DNA from: Membranipora membranacea
Lineage: Eukaryota; Bryozoa; Gymnolaemata; Cheilostomatida; Membraniporidae
Length of the DNA stretch: 64,000 nucleotides
Assembly: GCA_914767715.1 (NCBI GenBank)
Contig: OU612065.1
Coordinates: forward strand, 32,674,001-32,738,000
Reading direction: 5' to 3'
Part shown: piece after piece, positions 1-10,828 of the stretch
How positions within the stretch are numbered: the stretch's first letter is position 1
Layout: each line of letters begins with the position of its first letter
Translations under genes and position numbers: made by a program
The notes under the pieces: generated by a model
Databases searched by the model: none
The model's input: only the letters and a program-made list of their open reading frames with translations
What the model was told of the DNA's origin: nothing

Positions 1-126
1 CTGTTTTGACGTTCGTGATGACGTCCCTATATCTCATATAAAATATTAGCTCCCTGTGATGATGCGTTTTCTATCGAGGTGTTTTGCAAGAAATTGACAA
101 AAATCGATAGGTACGGTCCTGGGGAA

Positions 127-136
127 ATTGGCCAAT
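127..136. other. 10-bp palindrome ATTGGCCAAT, recurring in most A/B monomers
   Basis: ATTGGCCAAT is its own reverse complement and contains two oppositely oriented CCAAT pentamers. The following bases AATTGG add a third CCAAT core and form CCAAT-A-ATTGG, a 5-bp inverted repeat around one base. The element recurs in phase through most A and B units. It is broken in type C (ATTAGCCAAT) and in a minor variant (ATTGACCAAT, for example near 2621, 3158, 11370, 12260, 35959, 50029 and 56806). Whether anything binds it is unknown. Confidence 0.85.
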
Positions 137-323
137 AATTGGGCAAAATTCCTTACTCGCTTAGTAACGCTTGAAACTCTGTTTTGACGTTCGCAATGAC
201 CTCCCAATATCTCATATGAAGTATTAGCTCCCTGTGAAGATGCGTATTCTATGGAGGTGTTTTGCAAGAAATTGACAAAAATTGATAGGTACGGTCCTGG
301 GGAAATTGGCCAATAATTGGGCA

Positions 324-329
324 GAATTC
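324..329. other. In-phase EcoRI site of A/B monomers (first clear instance)
   Basis: GAATTC lies within GGCAGAATTCC at about monomer positions 146-151 and recurs in most A and B units. It is absent from type C (CATAATTC), from units reading GCAAAATTCC, and from the GCAGAATTAC variant. A digest should therefore give a 178-bp ladder, with longer fragments marking type C blocks. ClaI (ATCGAT) and AatII (GACGTC) sites are similarly in phase. Confidence 0.9.
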
Positions 330-440
330 CTTACTCGCTTAGAAACGCTTGAAACTCTGTTTTGACGTTCGTGATGACGTCCCTATATCTCATATAATAT
401 ATTAGCTCCCTGTGATGATGCGTTTTCTATCGAGGTGTTT

Positions 441-2080
441 TGCAAGAAATTGACAAAGATCGATAGGTACGGTCCTGGGGAAATTGGCCAATAATTGGGC
501 AGAATTCCTTTCTCGCTTAGAAACGCTTGAAACTCTGTTTTGACGTTCGCAATGACGTCCCAATATCTCATATAAAATATTAGCTCCCTGTGACGATGCG
601 TACTCTATGGAGGTGTTTTGCAAGAAATTGACAAAAATCGATAGGTACGGTCCTGGGGAATTTGGCCAATAATTGGGCAGAATTCCTTACTCGCTTAGAA
701 CCGATTGAAACTCTGTTTTGACATTCGCAATGACGTCCCAATATCTCATATGAACTATTAGCTCCCTGTGACGATGCGTATTCTATGGAGGTGTTTTGCA
801 AGAAATTGACAAAAATCGATAGGTACGGTCCTGGGGAAATTGGCCAAAAATTGGGCAGAATTCCTTACTCGCTTAGAAACGCTTGAAACTCTGTTTTGAC
901 GTTCGAAATGACGTCCCAATATCTCATATAAAATATTAGCTCCCTGTGACGATGCGTATTCTATGGAGGTGTTTTGCAAGAAATGGACAAAAATCGATAG
1001 GTACGGTCCTGGGGAAATTGGCCAATAATTGGGCAGAATTCCTTACTCGCTTAGAAACGCTTGAAACTCTGTTTTGACGTTCGCAATGACGTCCCAATAT
1101 CTCATATAAAATATTAGCTCCCTGTGACGATGCCTATTCTATGGAGGTGTTTTGCAAGAAATTGACAAAAATCGATAGGTACGGTCCTGGGGAAATTGGC
1201 CAATAATTTGGCAGAATTCCTTACTCGCTTAGAAACGCTTGAAACTCTTTTTTGACGTTCGCAATGACGTCCCAACATCTCGTATGAAATATTAGCTCCC
1301 TGTGACGATGCGTATTATATCGAGGTGTATTGCAAGAAATTGACAAAAATCGATAGGTACGGTCCTGGGGAAATTGGCCAATAATTGGGCAGAATTCCTT
1401 ACTTGCTTAGAAACGCTTGAAACTCTGTTTTGACGTTCGCAATGACGTCCCTATATCTCATATAAAATATTAGCTCCCTGTGACGATGCGTATTCTATCG
1501 TGGTGTTTTGCAAGAAATTGACAAAAATCGATAGGTATGGTCCTGGGGAAATTGGCCAATAATTGGGCAGAATTCCTTACTCGCTTAGAAACGCTTGAAA
1601 CTCTGTTTTGACGTTCGTGATGACGTCCATATATCTCTTATAAAATATTAGCTCCCTGTGATGATGCGTATTCTATCGAGGTGTTTTGCAAGAAATTGAC
1701 AAAAATCGATAGGTACGGTCCTGGGGAAATTGGCCAATAATTGGGCAGAATTCCTTACTCGCTTAGAAACGCTTGAAACTCTGTTTTGACGTTCGCAATG
1801 ACGTCCCAATATCTCATATAAAATATTAACTCCCTGTGACGATGCTTATTCTATGGAGGTGTTTTGCAAGAAATTGACAAAAATCGATAGGTACGGTCCT
1901 GGGGAAATTGGCCAATAATTGGGCAGAATTCCTTACTCGCTTAGGAACGCTTGAAACTCTGTTTTGACGTTCGTGATGACGTTCCTATATCTCATATAAA
2001 ATATTAGCTCCCTGTGATGATGCGTATTCTATCGAAGTGTTTTGCAAGAAATTGACAAAAATCGATAGGTACGGTCCTGG
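441..2080. repeat. Segment repeated at about 8122-9760 (offset 7,681 bp)
   Basis: The marker series CCTTTCTCGC, ACCGATTG, CCAAAAATTGG, TTCGAAATG, GATGCCTATTC and CTCTTTTTTGACG appears in the same order 7,681 bp downstream. Upstream of about 8122 the second copy is joined to type C sequence, so the left junction is a within-monomer switch. The offset equals 43 monomers plus 27 bp, the excess coming from the type C insertions in between. Confidence 0.85.
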
Positions 2081-4754
2081 AAAAAGTCGGCCAATAATTG
2101 GGCAGAATTCCTTACTCGCTTAGAAACGCTTGAAACTCTGTTTTGACGTTCGCAATGACGTCCCAATATCTCATATAAAATATTAACTCCCTGTGACGAT
2201 GCGTATTCTATGGAGGTGTTTTGCAAGAAATTGACAAAAATCGATAGGTACGGTCCTGGGGAAATTGGCCAATAATTGGGCAGAATTCCTTACTCGCTTA
2301 GAAACACTTGAAACTCTGTTTTGACGTTCTTGATGACGTCCCTATATCACTTATAAAATATTAGCTCCCTGTGATGATGCGTATTCTATCGAGGTGTTTT
2401 GCAAGAAATTGACAAAAATCGATAGGTACGGTCCTGGGGAAATTGGCCAATAATTGGGCAGAATTAGTTACTTGCTTAGTAACGCTTGAAACTCTGTTTT
2501 GACGTTCGCAATGACGTCCCAATATCTCATATAAAGTATTAGCTCCCTGTGACGATCCGTATTCTATGGAGGTGTTTTGCAAGAAATGGACAAAAATCGA
2601 TAGGTACGGTCCTGGGGAAATTGACCAATAATTGGGCAGAATTCCTTACTCGCTTAGAAACGCTTGAAACTCTGTTTTGATGTTCGTGATGACGTCCCTA
2701 TATCTCATATAAAATATTAGCTCCCTGTGATGATGCGTATTCTATCGAAGTGTTTTGCAAGAAATTGACAAAAATCGTTAGGAACGGTCCTGGAAAAATT
2801 GGCCAATAATTGGGCAGAATTCCTCACTCGCTTAGAAACGCTTGAAACTATGTTTTGACGTTCGTGATAAAGTCCCTATATCTCATATAAAATATTAGCT
2901 CCCTGTGATGATGCGTTTTCTATGGAGGTGTTTTGCAAGAAATTGACAAAAATCGATAGGTACGGTCCTGGGGAAATTGGCCAATAATTGGGCAGAATTA
3001 CTTACTTGCTTAGTATCGCTTGAAACTCTGTTTTGACGTTCGCAATGACGTCCCAATATCTCATATAAAATATTAGCTCCCTGTGACGATCCGTATTCTA
3101 TGGAGGTGTTTTGCAAGAAATGGACAAAAATCGATAGGTACGGTCCTGGGGAAATTGACCAATAATTGGGCAGAATTCCTTAATCGCTTAGAAACGCTTG
3201 AAACTCTGTTTTGATGTTCGTGATGACGTCCCTATATCTCATATAAAATATTAGCTCCCTGTGATGATGCGTATTCTATCGAAGTGTTTTGCAAGAAATT
3301 GACAAAAATCGTTAGGAACGGTCCTGGAAAAATTGGCCAATAATTGGGCAGAATTCCTTACTCGCTTAGAAACGCTTGAAACTATGTTTTGACGTTCGTG
3401 ATAAAGTCCCTATATCTCATATAAAATATTAGCTCCCTGTGATGATGCGTATTCTATCGAGGTGTTTTGCAAGAAATTGACAAAAATCGATAGGTACGGT
3501 CCTGGGGAAATTGGCCAATAATTGGGCAGAATTCCTTACTCGCTTAGAAACGCTTGAAACTCTGTTTTGACGTTCGCAATGACGTCCCAATATCTCATAT
3601 GAAATATTAGCTCCTTGTGAAGATGCGTATTCTATGGAGGTGTTTTGCAAGAAATTGACAAAAATTGATAGGTACGGTCCTGGGGAAATTGGCCAATAAT
3701 TGGGCAGAATTCCTTACTCGCTTAGAAACGCTTGAAACTCTGTTTTGACGTTCGTGATGACGTCCCTATATCTCATATAAAATATTAGCTCCCTGTGATG
3801 ATGCGTTTTCTATCGAGGTGTTTTGCAAGAAATTGGCAAAGATCGATAGGTACGGTCCTGGGGAAATTGGCCAATAATTGGGCAGAATTCCTTACTCGGT
3901 TAGAAACGCTTGAAACTCTGTTTTGACGTTCGCAATGACGTCCCAATATCTCATATAAAATATTAGCTCCCTGTGACGATGCGTTTTCTATCGAGGTGTT
4001 TTGCAAGAAATTGACAAAAATCGATAGGTACGGTCCTGGGGAAATTGGCCAATAATTGGGCAGAATTCCTTACTCGCTTAGAAACGCTTGAAACTCTGTT
4101 TTGACGTTCGCAATGACGTCCCAATATCTCATATGAAATATTAGCTCCTTGTGAAGATGCGTATTCTATGGAGGTGTTTTGCAAGAAATTGACAAAAATT
4201 GATAGGTACGGTCCTGGGGAAATTGGCCAATAATTGGGCAGAATTCCTTACTCGCTTAGAAACGCTTGAAACTCTGTTTTGACGTTCGCAATGACGTCCC
4301 AATATCTCATATGAAATATTAGCTCCTTGTGAAGATGCGTATTCTATGGAGGTGTTTTGCAAGAAATTGACAAAAATTGATAGGTACGGTCCTGGGGAAA
4401 TTGGCCAATAATTGGGCAGAATTCCTTACTCGCTTAGAAACGCTTGAAACTCTGTTTTGACGTTCGTGATGACGTCCCTATATCTCATATAAAATATTAG
4501 CTCCCTGTGACGATGCGTTTTCTATCGAGGTGTTTTGCAAGAAATTGACAAAAATCGATAGGTACGGTCCTGGGGAAATTGGCCAATAATTGGGCAGAAT
4601 TCCTTACTCGCTTAGAAACGCTTGAAACTCTGTTTTGACGTTCGCAATGACGTCCCAATATCTCATATGAAATATTAGCTCCCTGTGAAGATGCGTATTC
4701 TATGGAGGTGTTTTGCAAGAAATTGACAAAAATTGATAGGTACGGTCCTGGGGA
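2081..4754. repeat. A/B array, paralogous to about 10829-13146
   Basis: A run of 178-bp A/B/B' monomers. It includes one 1-bp insertion near 2092 (GGAAAAAGTCGG against GGAAAAATCGG elsewhere). Variant order matches 10.8-13.1 kb, with the offset changing from 8,748 to 9,104 to 8,392 bp. This implies two monomers gained in the second copy near 11.6-12.0 kb and four monomers difference near 3.96-4.75 kb. Four similar A units near 3.96-4.7 kb look like a local expansion. Confidence 0.8.
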
Positions 4755-4985
4755 AATTAGCCAATAATTGGGCATAATTCTTTATTAGCTAAGAAACGCT
4801 TGATAATCTGTTTTGAGGTTCGCAATGACGTACGTCCCTATATCTCGTCTAAAATATTAGCACCCTGTGACGATACGTTTTCCATCTAGGTATATTGCAA
4901 GAAATCGACAAAAATCGATAGGTACGGTCCTGGGGAAATTAGCCAATAATTTGGCATAATTCTTTACTAGCTTAGGAACGCTTGA
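4755..4985. repeat. Type C block 1
   Basis: The array switches from A to C inside a monomer at GGGAAATTAGCC and back near 4985, where TTTTGACG returns. It holds one complete 182-bp C unit (start 4808) and part of another. The unit contains the palindrome GACGTACGTC at 4827-4836. The same A-to-C junction reappears at about 13146, indicating duplication of a junction and not a second independent switch. Confidence 0.88.
4827..4836. other. Type C 4-bp insertion forming palindrome GACGTACGTC (first instance)
   Basis: In type A the sequence is GACGTCCC; here an added ACGT gives GACGTACGTCCC, making a perfect 10-bp palindrome. Intact or one-to-two-base variants (GACTTACGTC, GACTTACCTC) occur in 14 of the type C units across blocks 1 to 5. 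They account for 56 of the net 65 extra bases in the window. The form suggests a tandem duplication of ACGT that spread with the units that carry it. Confidence 0.85.
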
Positions 4986-5492
4986 AACTCTGTTTTGACG
5001 TTCGCAATGACGTCCCAATATCTCATATGAAATATTTGCTCCCTGTGACGATGCGTATTCTATCGAGGTGTTTTGCAAGATATTGACAAAAGTCGATAGG
5101 TAGGGTCCTGGGGAAATTGGCCAATAATTGGGCAGAATTCCTTACTCGCTTAGAAACGCTTGAAACTCTATTTTGACGTTCGCAATGACGTCCCAATATC
5201 TCATATGAAATATTAGCTCCCTGTGACGATGCGTATTCTATCGAGGTGTTTTGCAAGAAATTGACAAAAATCGATAGGTACTGTCCTGGGGAAATTGGCC
5301 AATAATTGGGCAGAATTCCTTACTCGCTTAGAAACGCTTGAAACTCTGTTTTGACGTTCGTGATGACGTCCCAATATCTCATATAAAATATTAGCTCCCT
5401 GTGATGATGCGTATTCTATCGAGGTGTTCTGCAAGAAATTGACATAAATGGATAGGTACGGTCCTGGGGAAATTGGCCAAGAATTGGGCAGA
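4986..5492. repeat. A/B monomers between type C blocks 1 and 2
   Basis: Three 178-bp A/B units (starts 4990, 5168, 5346), with markers AAGATATTGACAAAAGTCG (near 5077) and CTCTATTTTGACG (5168). The same trio appears near 13564-14097, 16075-16610 and 23550-24090, so it is a shared cassette that travels with or without type C neighbours. Confidence 0.8.
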
Positions 5493-6550
5493 ATTCTTTA
5501 CTAACTAGAAATGCTTGAAAATCTGTTTTGAGGTTCAAAATGACGTCCCTGTATCTCATCTAAAATAATAGCTCCCTGTGACGATGCGTTTTCTATCTAG
5601 ATAATTTGCAAGAAATCGACAAAAATCGATAGGTACGGTCCTGGGGAAATTAGCCAATAATTGGGCATAATTCTTTATTAGCTAAGAAACGCTTGATAAT
5701 CTGTTTTGAGGTTCGCAATGACGTACGTCCCTATATCTCGTCTAAAATATTTGCACCCTGTGACGATACGTTTTCCATCTAGGCATATTGCAAGAAATTG
5801 ACAAAGATCGATAGGTACGGTCCTGGGGAAATTAGCCAATATTTGGGCATATTTCTTTATTAGCTAAGAAACGCTTGATACTCTGTTTTGAGGTTCGCAA
5901 TGACGTACGTCCCTATATCTCATCTAAAATATTAGCTCCCTGTGACGATGCGTTTTCTATCTAGGTGTTTTGCAAGAAATTGACAAAGATCGATAGGTAC
6001 GGTCCTGGGGAAATTAGCCAATAATTGGGCATAATTCTTTATTAGCTAAGAAACGCTAGATACTCTGTTTTGAGGTTCGCAATGACTTACCTCCCTATAT
6101 CTCATCTAAAATATTAGCTCCCTGTGACGATGCGTTTAATATCTAGGAGTTTTGCAGGAAATCGACAAAAATCGATAGGTACGGTCCTGGGGAAATTAGC
6201 CAATAATTTGGCATAATTCTTTACTAGCTAAGAAACGCTTGAAACTCTGTTTTGAGGTTCGCAATGAAGTCCATATATCTCATCTAAAATATGAGCTCCC
6301 TGTGACGATGCGTTTTCTATCTAGGTATTTTGCAAGAAATCGACAAAAATCGTTAGGTACGGTCCTGGGGAAATTAGCCAATAATTAGGCAAAATTCTTT
6401 ACCAATGTAGCAACGCTTGAAACTCTGTTTTGAGGTTCGCAATGACGTCCATATATCTCGTCTAAAATATTAGCTCCCTGTGACGATACGTTTTCCATCT
6501 AGGTATATTGCAAGAAATTGACAAAGATCGATAGGTACGGTCCTGGGGAA
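5493..6550. repeat. Type C block 2
   Basis: Six type C units with starts 5523, 5701, 5883, 6065, 6247 and 6425; lengths are 178, 182, 182, 182, 178 and 178. The unit before (5346) is 177 bp because TTTACTAACTAG lacks one base. The extra 4 bp lie in GACGTACGTCCC (5720, 5902) and its variant GACTTACCTCCC (6084). The block exits to type A at about 6545, where ATTGGCC and the EcoRI site return. Confidence 0.92.
5883..6064. repeat. Reference type C monomer (182 bp, divergent subfamily)
   Basis: A full type C unit. It differs from type A at roughly 16 positions (about 10% by eye) plus a 4-bp insertion. Diagnostic features are TTTTGAGGTTCG, GACGTACGTCCC (insertion), CTCATCTAAAATA, CGTTTTCTATCTAGG, ATTAGCCAATAATTGG, GGCATAATTC and TTATTAGCTAAG. 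The G-to-A change in ATTAGCC destroys the ATTGGCCAAT palindrome, and CATAATTC destroys the EcoRI site. It is clearly homologous to A and B and stays in register with them, so it is a subfamily and not a foreign insertion. Confidence 0.93.
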
Positions 6551-7105
6551 ATTGGCCAATAATTGGGCAGAATTCCTTTCTCGCTTAGAAACGCTTGAAA
6601 CTCTGTTTTGACGTTCGCAATGACGTCCCAATATCTCATATAAAATATTAGCTCCCTGTGACGATGCGTACTCTATGGAGGTGTTTTGCAAGAAATTGAC
6701 AAAAATCGATAGGTAGGGTCCTGGGGAAATTGGCCAATAATTGGGCAGAATTCCTTACTCGCTTAGAAACACTTGAAACTCTATTTTGACGTTCGCAATG
6801 ACGTCCCAATATCTCATATGAAATATTAGCTCCCTGTGACGATGCGTATTCTATCGAGGTGTTTTGCAAGAAATTGACAAAAATCGATAGGTACTGTCCT
6901 GGGGAAATTGGCCAATAATTGGGCAAAATTCCTTACTCGCTTAGAAACGCTTGAAACTCTGTTTTGACGTTCGTGATGACGTCCCAATATCTCATATAAA
7001 ATATTAGCTCCCTGTGATGATGCGTATTCTATCGAGGTGTTCTGCAAGAAATTGACATAAATGGATAGGTACGGTCCTGGGGAAATTGGCCAAGAATTGG
7101 GCAGA

Positions 7106-8163
7106 ATTCTTTACTAACTAGAAATGCTTGAAAATCTGTTTTGAGGTTCAAAATGACGTCCCTGTATCTCATCTAAAATAATAGCTCCCTGTGACGATGC
7201 GTTTTCTATCTAGATAATTTGCAAGAAATCGACAAAAATCGATAGGTACGGTCCTGGGGAAATTAGCCAATAATTGGGCATAATTCTTTATTAGCTAAGA
7301 AACGCTTGATAATCTGTTTTGAGGTTCGCAATGACGTACGTCCCTATATCTCGTCTAAAATATTTGCACCCTGTGACGATACGTTTTCCATCTAGGCATA
7401 TTGCAAGAAATTGACAAAGATCGATAGGTACGGTCCTGGGGAAATTAGCCAATATTTGGGCATATTTCTTTATTAGCTAAGAAACGCTTGATACTCTGTT
7501 TTGAGGTTCGCAATGACGTACGTCCCTATATCTCATCTAAAATATTAGCTCCCTGTGACGATGCGTTTTCTATCTAGGTGTTTTGCAAGAAATTGACAAA
7601 GATCGATAGGTACGGTCCTGGGGAAATTAGCCAATAATTGGGCATAATTCTTTATTAGCTAAGAAACGCTAGATACTCTGTTTTGAGGTTCGCAATGACT
7701 TACCTCCCTATATCTCATCTAAAATATTAGCTCCCTGTGACGATGCGTTTAATATCTAGGAGTTTTGCAGGAAATCGACAAAAATCGATAGGTACGGTCC
7801 TGGGGAAATTAGCCAATAATTTGGCATAATTCTTTACTAGCTAAGAAACGCTTGAAACTCTGTTTTGAGGTTCGCAATGAAGTCCATATATCTCATCTAA
7901 AATATGAGCTCCCTGTGACGATGCGTTTTCTATCTAGGTATTTTGCAAGAAATCGACAAAAATTGTTAGGTACGGTCCTGGGGAAATTAGCCAATAATTA
8001 GGCAAAATTCTTTACCAATGTAGCAACGCTTGAAACTCTGTTTTGAGGTTCGCAATGACGTCCATATATCTCGTCTAAAATATTAGCTCCCTGTGACGAT
8101 ACGTTTTCCATCTAGGTATATTGCAAGAAATTGACAAAGATCGATAGGTACGGTCCTGGGGAA
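7106..8163. repeat. Type C block 3 (copy of block 2)
   Basis: This repeats block 2 at an offset of 1,613 bp, with unit starts 7136, 7314, 7496, 7678, 7860 and 8038. It shares every indel with block 2, so it arose by duplication of the whole nine-monomer segment. Confidence 0.92.
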
Positions 8164-8651
8164 ATTGGCCAATAATTGGGCAGAATTCCTTTCTCGCTTA
8201 GAAACGCTTGAAACTCTGTTTTGACGTTCGCAATGACGTCCCAATATCTCATATAAAATATTAGCTCCCTGTGACGATGCGTACTCTATGGAGGTGTTTT
8301 GCAAGAAATTGACAAAAATCGATAGGTACGGTCCTGGGGAAATTGGCCAATAATTGGGCAGAATTCCTTACTCGCTTAGAACCGATTGAAACTCTGTTTT
8401 GACATTCGCAATGACGTCCCAATATCTCATATGAAATATTAGCTCCCTGTGACGATGCGTATTCTATGGAGGTGTTTTGCAAGAAATTGACAAAAATCGA
8501 TAGGTACGGTCCTGGGGAAATTGGCCAAAAATTGGGCAGAATTCCTTACTCGCTTAGAAACGCTTGAAACTCTGTTTTGACGTTCGAAATGACGTCCCAA
8601 TATCTCATATAAAATATTAGCTCCCTGTGACGATGCGTATTCTATGGAGGT

Positions 8652-10828
8652 GTTTTGCAAGAAATTGACAAAAATCGATAGGTACGGTCCTGGGGAAATT
8701 GGCCAATAATTGGGCAGAATTCCTTACTCGCTTAGAAACGCTTGAAACTCTGTTTTGACGTTCGCAATGACGTCCCAATATCTCATATAAAATATTAGCT
8801 CCCTGTGACGATGCCTATTCTATGGAGGTGTTTTGCAAGAAATTGACAAAAATCGATAGGTACGGTCCTGGGGAAATTGGCCAATAATTTGGCAGAATTC
8901 CTTACTCGCTTAGAAACGCTTGAAACTCTTTTTTGACGTTCGCAATGACGTCCCAACATCTCGTATGAAATATTAGCTCCCTGTGACGATGCGTATTCTA
9001 TGGAGGTGTTTTGCAAGAAATTGACAAAAATCGATAGGTACGGTCCTGGGGAAATTGGCCAATAATTGGGCAGAATTCCTTACTTGCTTAGAAACGCTTG
9101 AAACTCTGTTTTGACGTTCGCAATGACGTCCCAATATCTCATATGAAATATTAGCTCCCTGTGACGATGCGTATTCTATCGTGGTGTTTTGCAAGAAATT
9201 GACAAAAATCGATAGGTATGGTCCTGGGGAAATTGGCCAATAATTGGGCAGAATTCCTTACTCGCTTAGAAACGCTTGAAACTCTGTTTTGACGTTCGTG
9301 ATGACGTCCATATATCTCTTATAAAATATTAGCTCCCTGTGATGATGCGTATTCTATCGAGGTGTTTTGCAAGAAGTTGACAAAAATCGATAGGTACGGT
9401 CCTGGGGAAATTGGCCAATAATTGGGCAGAATTCCTTACTCGCTTAGAAACGCTTGAAACTCTGTTTTGACGTTCGCAATGACGTCCCAATATCTCATAT
9501 AAAATATTAACTCCCTGTGACGATGCTTATTCTATGGAGGTGTTTTGCAAGAAATTGACAAAAATCGATAGGTACGGTCCTGGGGAAATTGGCCAATAAT
9601 TGGGCAGAATTCCTTACTCGCTTAGGAACGCTTGAAACTCTGTTTTGACGTTCGTGATGACGTTCCTATATCTCATATAAAATATTAGCTCCCTGTGATG
9701 ATGCGTATTCTATCGAAGTGTTTTGCAAGAAATTGACAAAAATCGATAGGTACGGTCCTGGGGAAATTGGCCAATAATTGGGCAGAATTCCTTACTCGCT
9801 TAGAAACGCTTGAAACTCTGTTTTGACGTTCGCAATGACGTCCCAATATCTCATATAAAATATTAGCTCCCTGTGACGATGCCTATTCTATGGAGGTGTT
9901 TTGCAAGAAATTGACAAAAATCGATAGGTACGGTCCTGGGGAAATTGGCCAATAATTTGGCAGAATTCCTTACTCGCTTAGAAACGCTTGAAACTCTTTT
10001 TTGACGTTCGCAATGACGTCCCAACATCTCGTATGAAATATTAGCTCCCTGTGACGATGCGTATTCTATGGAGGTGTTTTGCAAGAAATTGACAAAAATC
10101 GATAGGTACGGTCCTGGGGAAATTGGCCAATAATTGGGCAGAATTCCTTACTTGCTTAGAAACGCTTGAAACTCTGTTTTGACGTTCGCAATGACGTCCC
10201 AATATCTCATATGAAATATTAGCTCCCTGTGACGATGCGTATTCTATCGTGGCGTTTTGCAAGAAATTGACAAAAATCGATAGGTATGGTCCTGGGGAAA
10301 TTGGCCAATAATTGGGCAGAATTCCTTACTCGCTTAGAAACGCTTGAAACTCTGTTTTGACGTTCGTGATGACGTCCATATATCTCTTATAAAATATTAG
10401 CTCCCTGTGATGATGCGTATTCTATCGAGGTGTTTTGCAAGAAGTTGACAAAAATCGATAGGTACGGTCCTGGGGAAATTGGCCAATAATTGGGCAGAAT
10501 TCCTTACTCGCTTAGAAACGCTTGAAACTCTGTTTTGACGTTCGCAATGACGTCCCAATATCTCATATAAAATATTAACTCCCTGTGACGATGCTTATTC
10601 TATGGCGGTGTTTTGCAAGAAATTGACAAAAATCGATAGGTACGGTCCTGGGGAAATTGGCCAATAATTGGGCAGAATTCCTTACTCGCTTAGGAACGCT
10701 TGAAACTCTGTTTTGACGTTCGTGATGACGTTCCTATATCTCATATAAAATATTAGCTCCCTGTGATGATGCGTATTCTATCGAAGTGTTTTGCAAGAAA
10801 TTGACAAAAATCGATAGGTACGGTCCTG
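8652..10828. repeat. Tandem 6-mer higher-order repeat, 2 x 1,068 bp
   Basis: Bases about 8652-9719 recur at 9720-10787 with offset exactly 6 x 178, and identity continues to about 10828. Shared markers include GATGCCTATTC, CTCTTTTTTGACG with CAACATCTCGTATG, CTTACTTGCTTAG, CTATCGTGG and GGTATGGTCC. Differences seen include GTGGTGTTTT against GTGGCGTTTT (near 10251) and CTATGGAGG against CTATGGCGG (near 10603). Confidence 0.9.

Larger units (their letters stand above)
1..2020. repeat. A/B segment duplicated at about 36545-38565 and, in part, 62722-63750
   Basis: The order of variant monomers here matches the segment 36,544 bp downstream. Shared markers in order are the GACCTCCC unit (near 205), CCTTTCTCGC (near 509), ACCGATTG (near 700), GGCCAAAAATTGG (near 842), TTCGAAATGACG (near 903) and CTCTTTTTTGACG (near 1245). 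A third partial copy lies at the window end. Local differences, such as TATTATATCGAGGTGTATTG near 1312, show independent changes after duplication. Confidence 0.85.
5096..8321. repeat. Tandem 9-mer higher-order repeat, 2 x 1,613 bp
   Basis: Bases 5096-6708 and 6709-8321 are direct copies. Each has nine monomers of mixed A/B and C type, summing to 9 x 178 + 11 (three 4-bp insertions and one 1-bp deletion). I found only three substitutions between copies: 5158 against 6771, 5313 against 6926, and 6351 against 7964. Identity near 99.8% is far higher than between neighbouring monomers within a copy, the signature of a recent unequal exchange or amplification. Confidence 0.93.

Noticed and set aside
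11-27. CENP-B box-like sequence at TTCGCAATGACGTCCC
   Set aside because: It begins with TTCG as the box does, but the required A and CGGG core positions do not match on either strand. I do not call a CENP-B box.
20-27. TGACGT, ATTGG/CCAAT and TATAAA-like strings as promoters
   Set aside because: These short motifs occur in every monomer because the monomer contains them. There is no gene downstream and no arrangement indicating a transcription unit.
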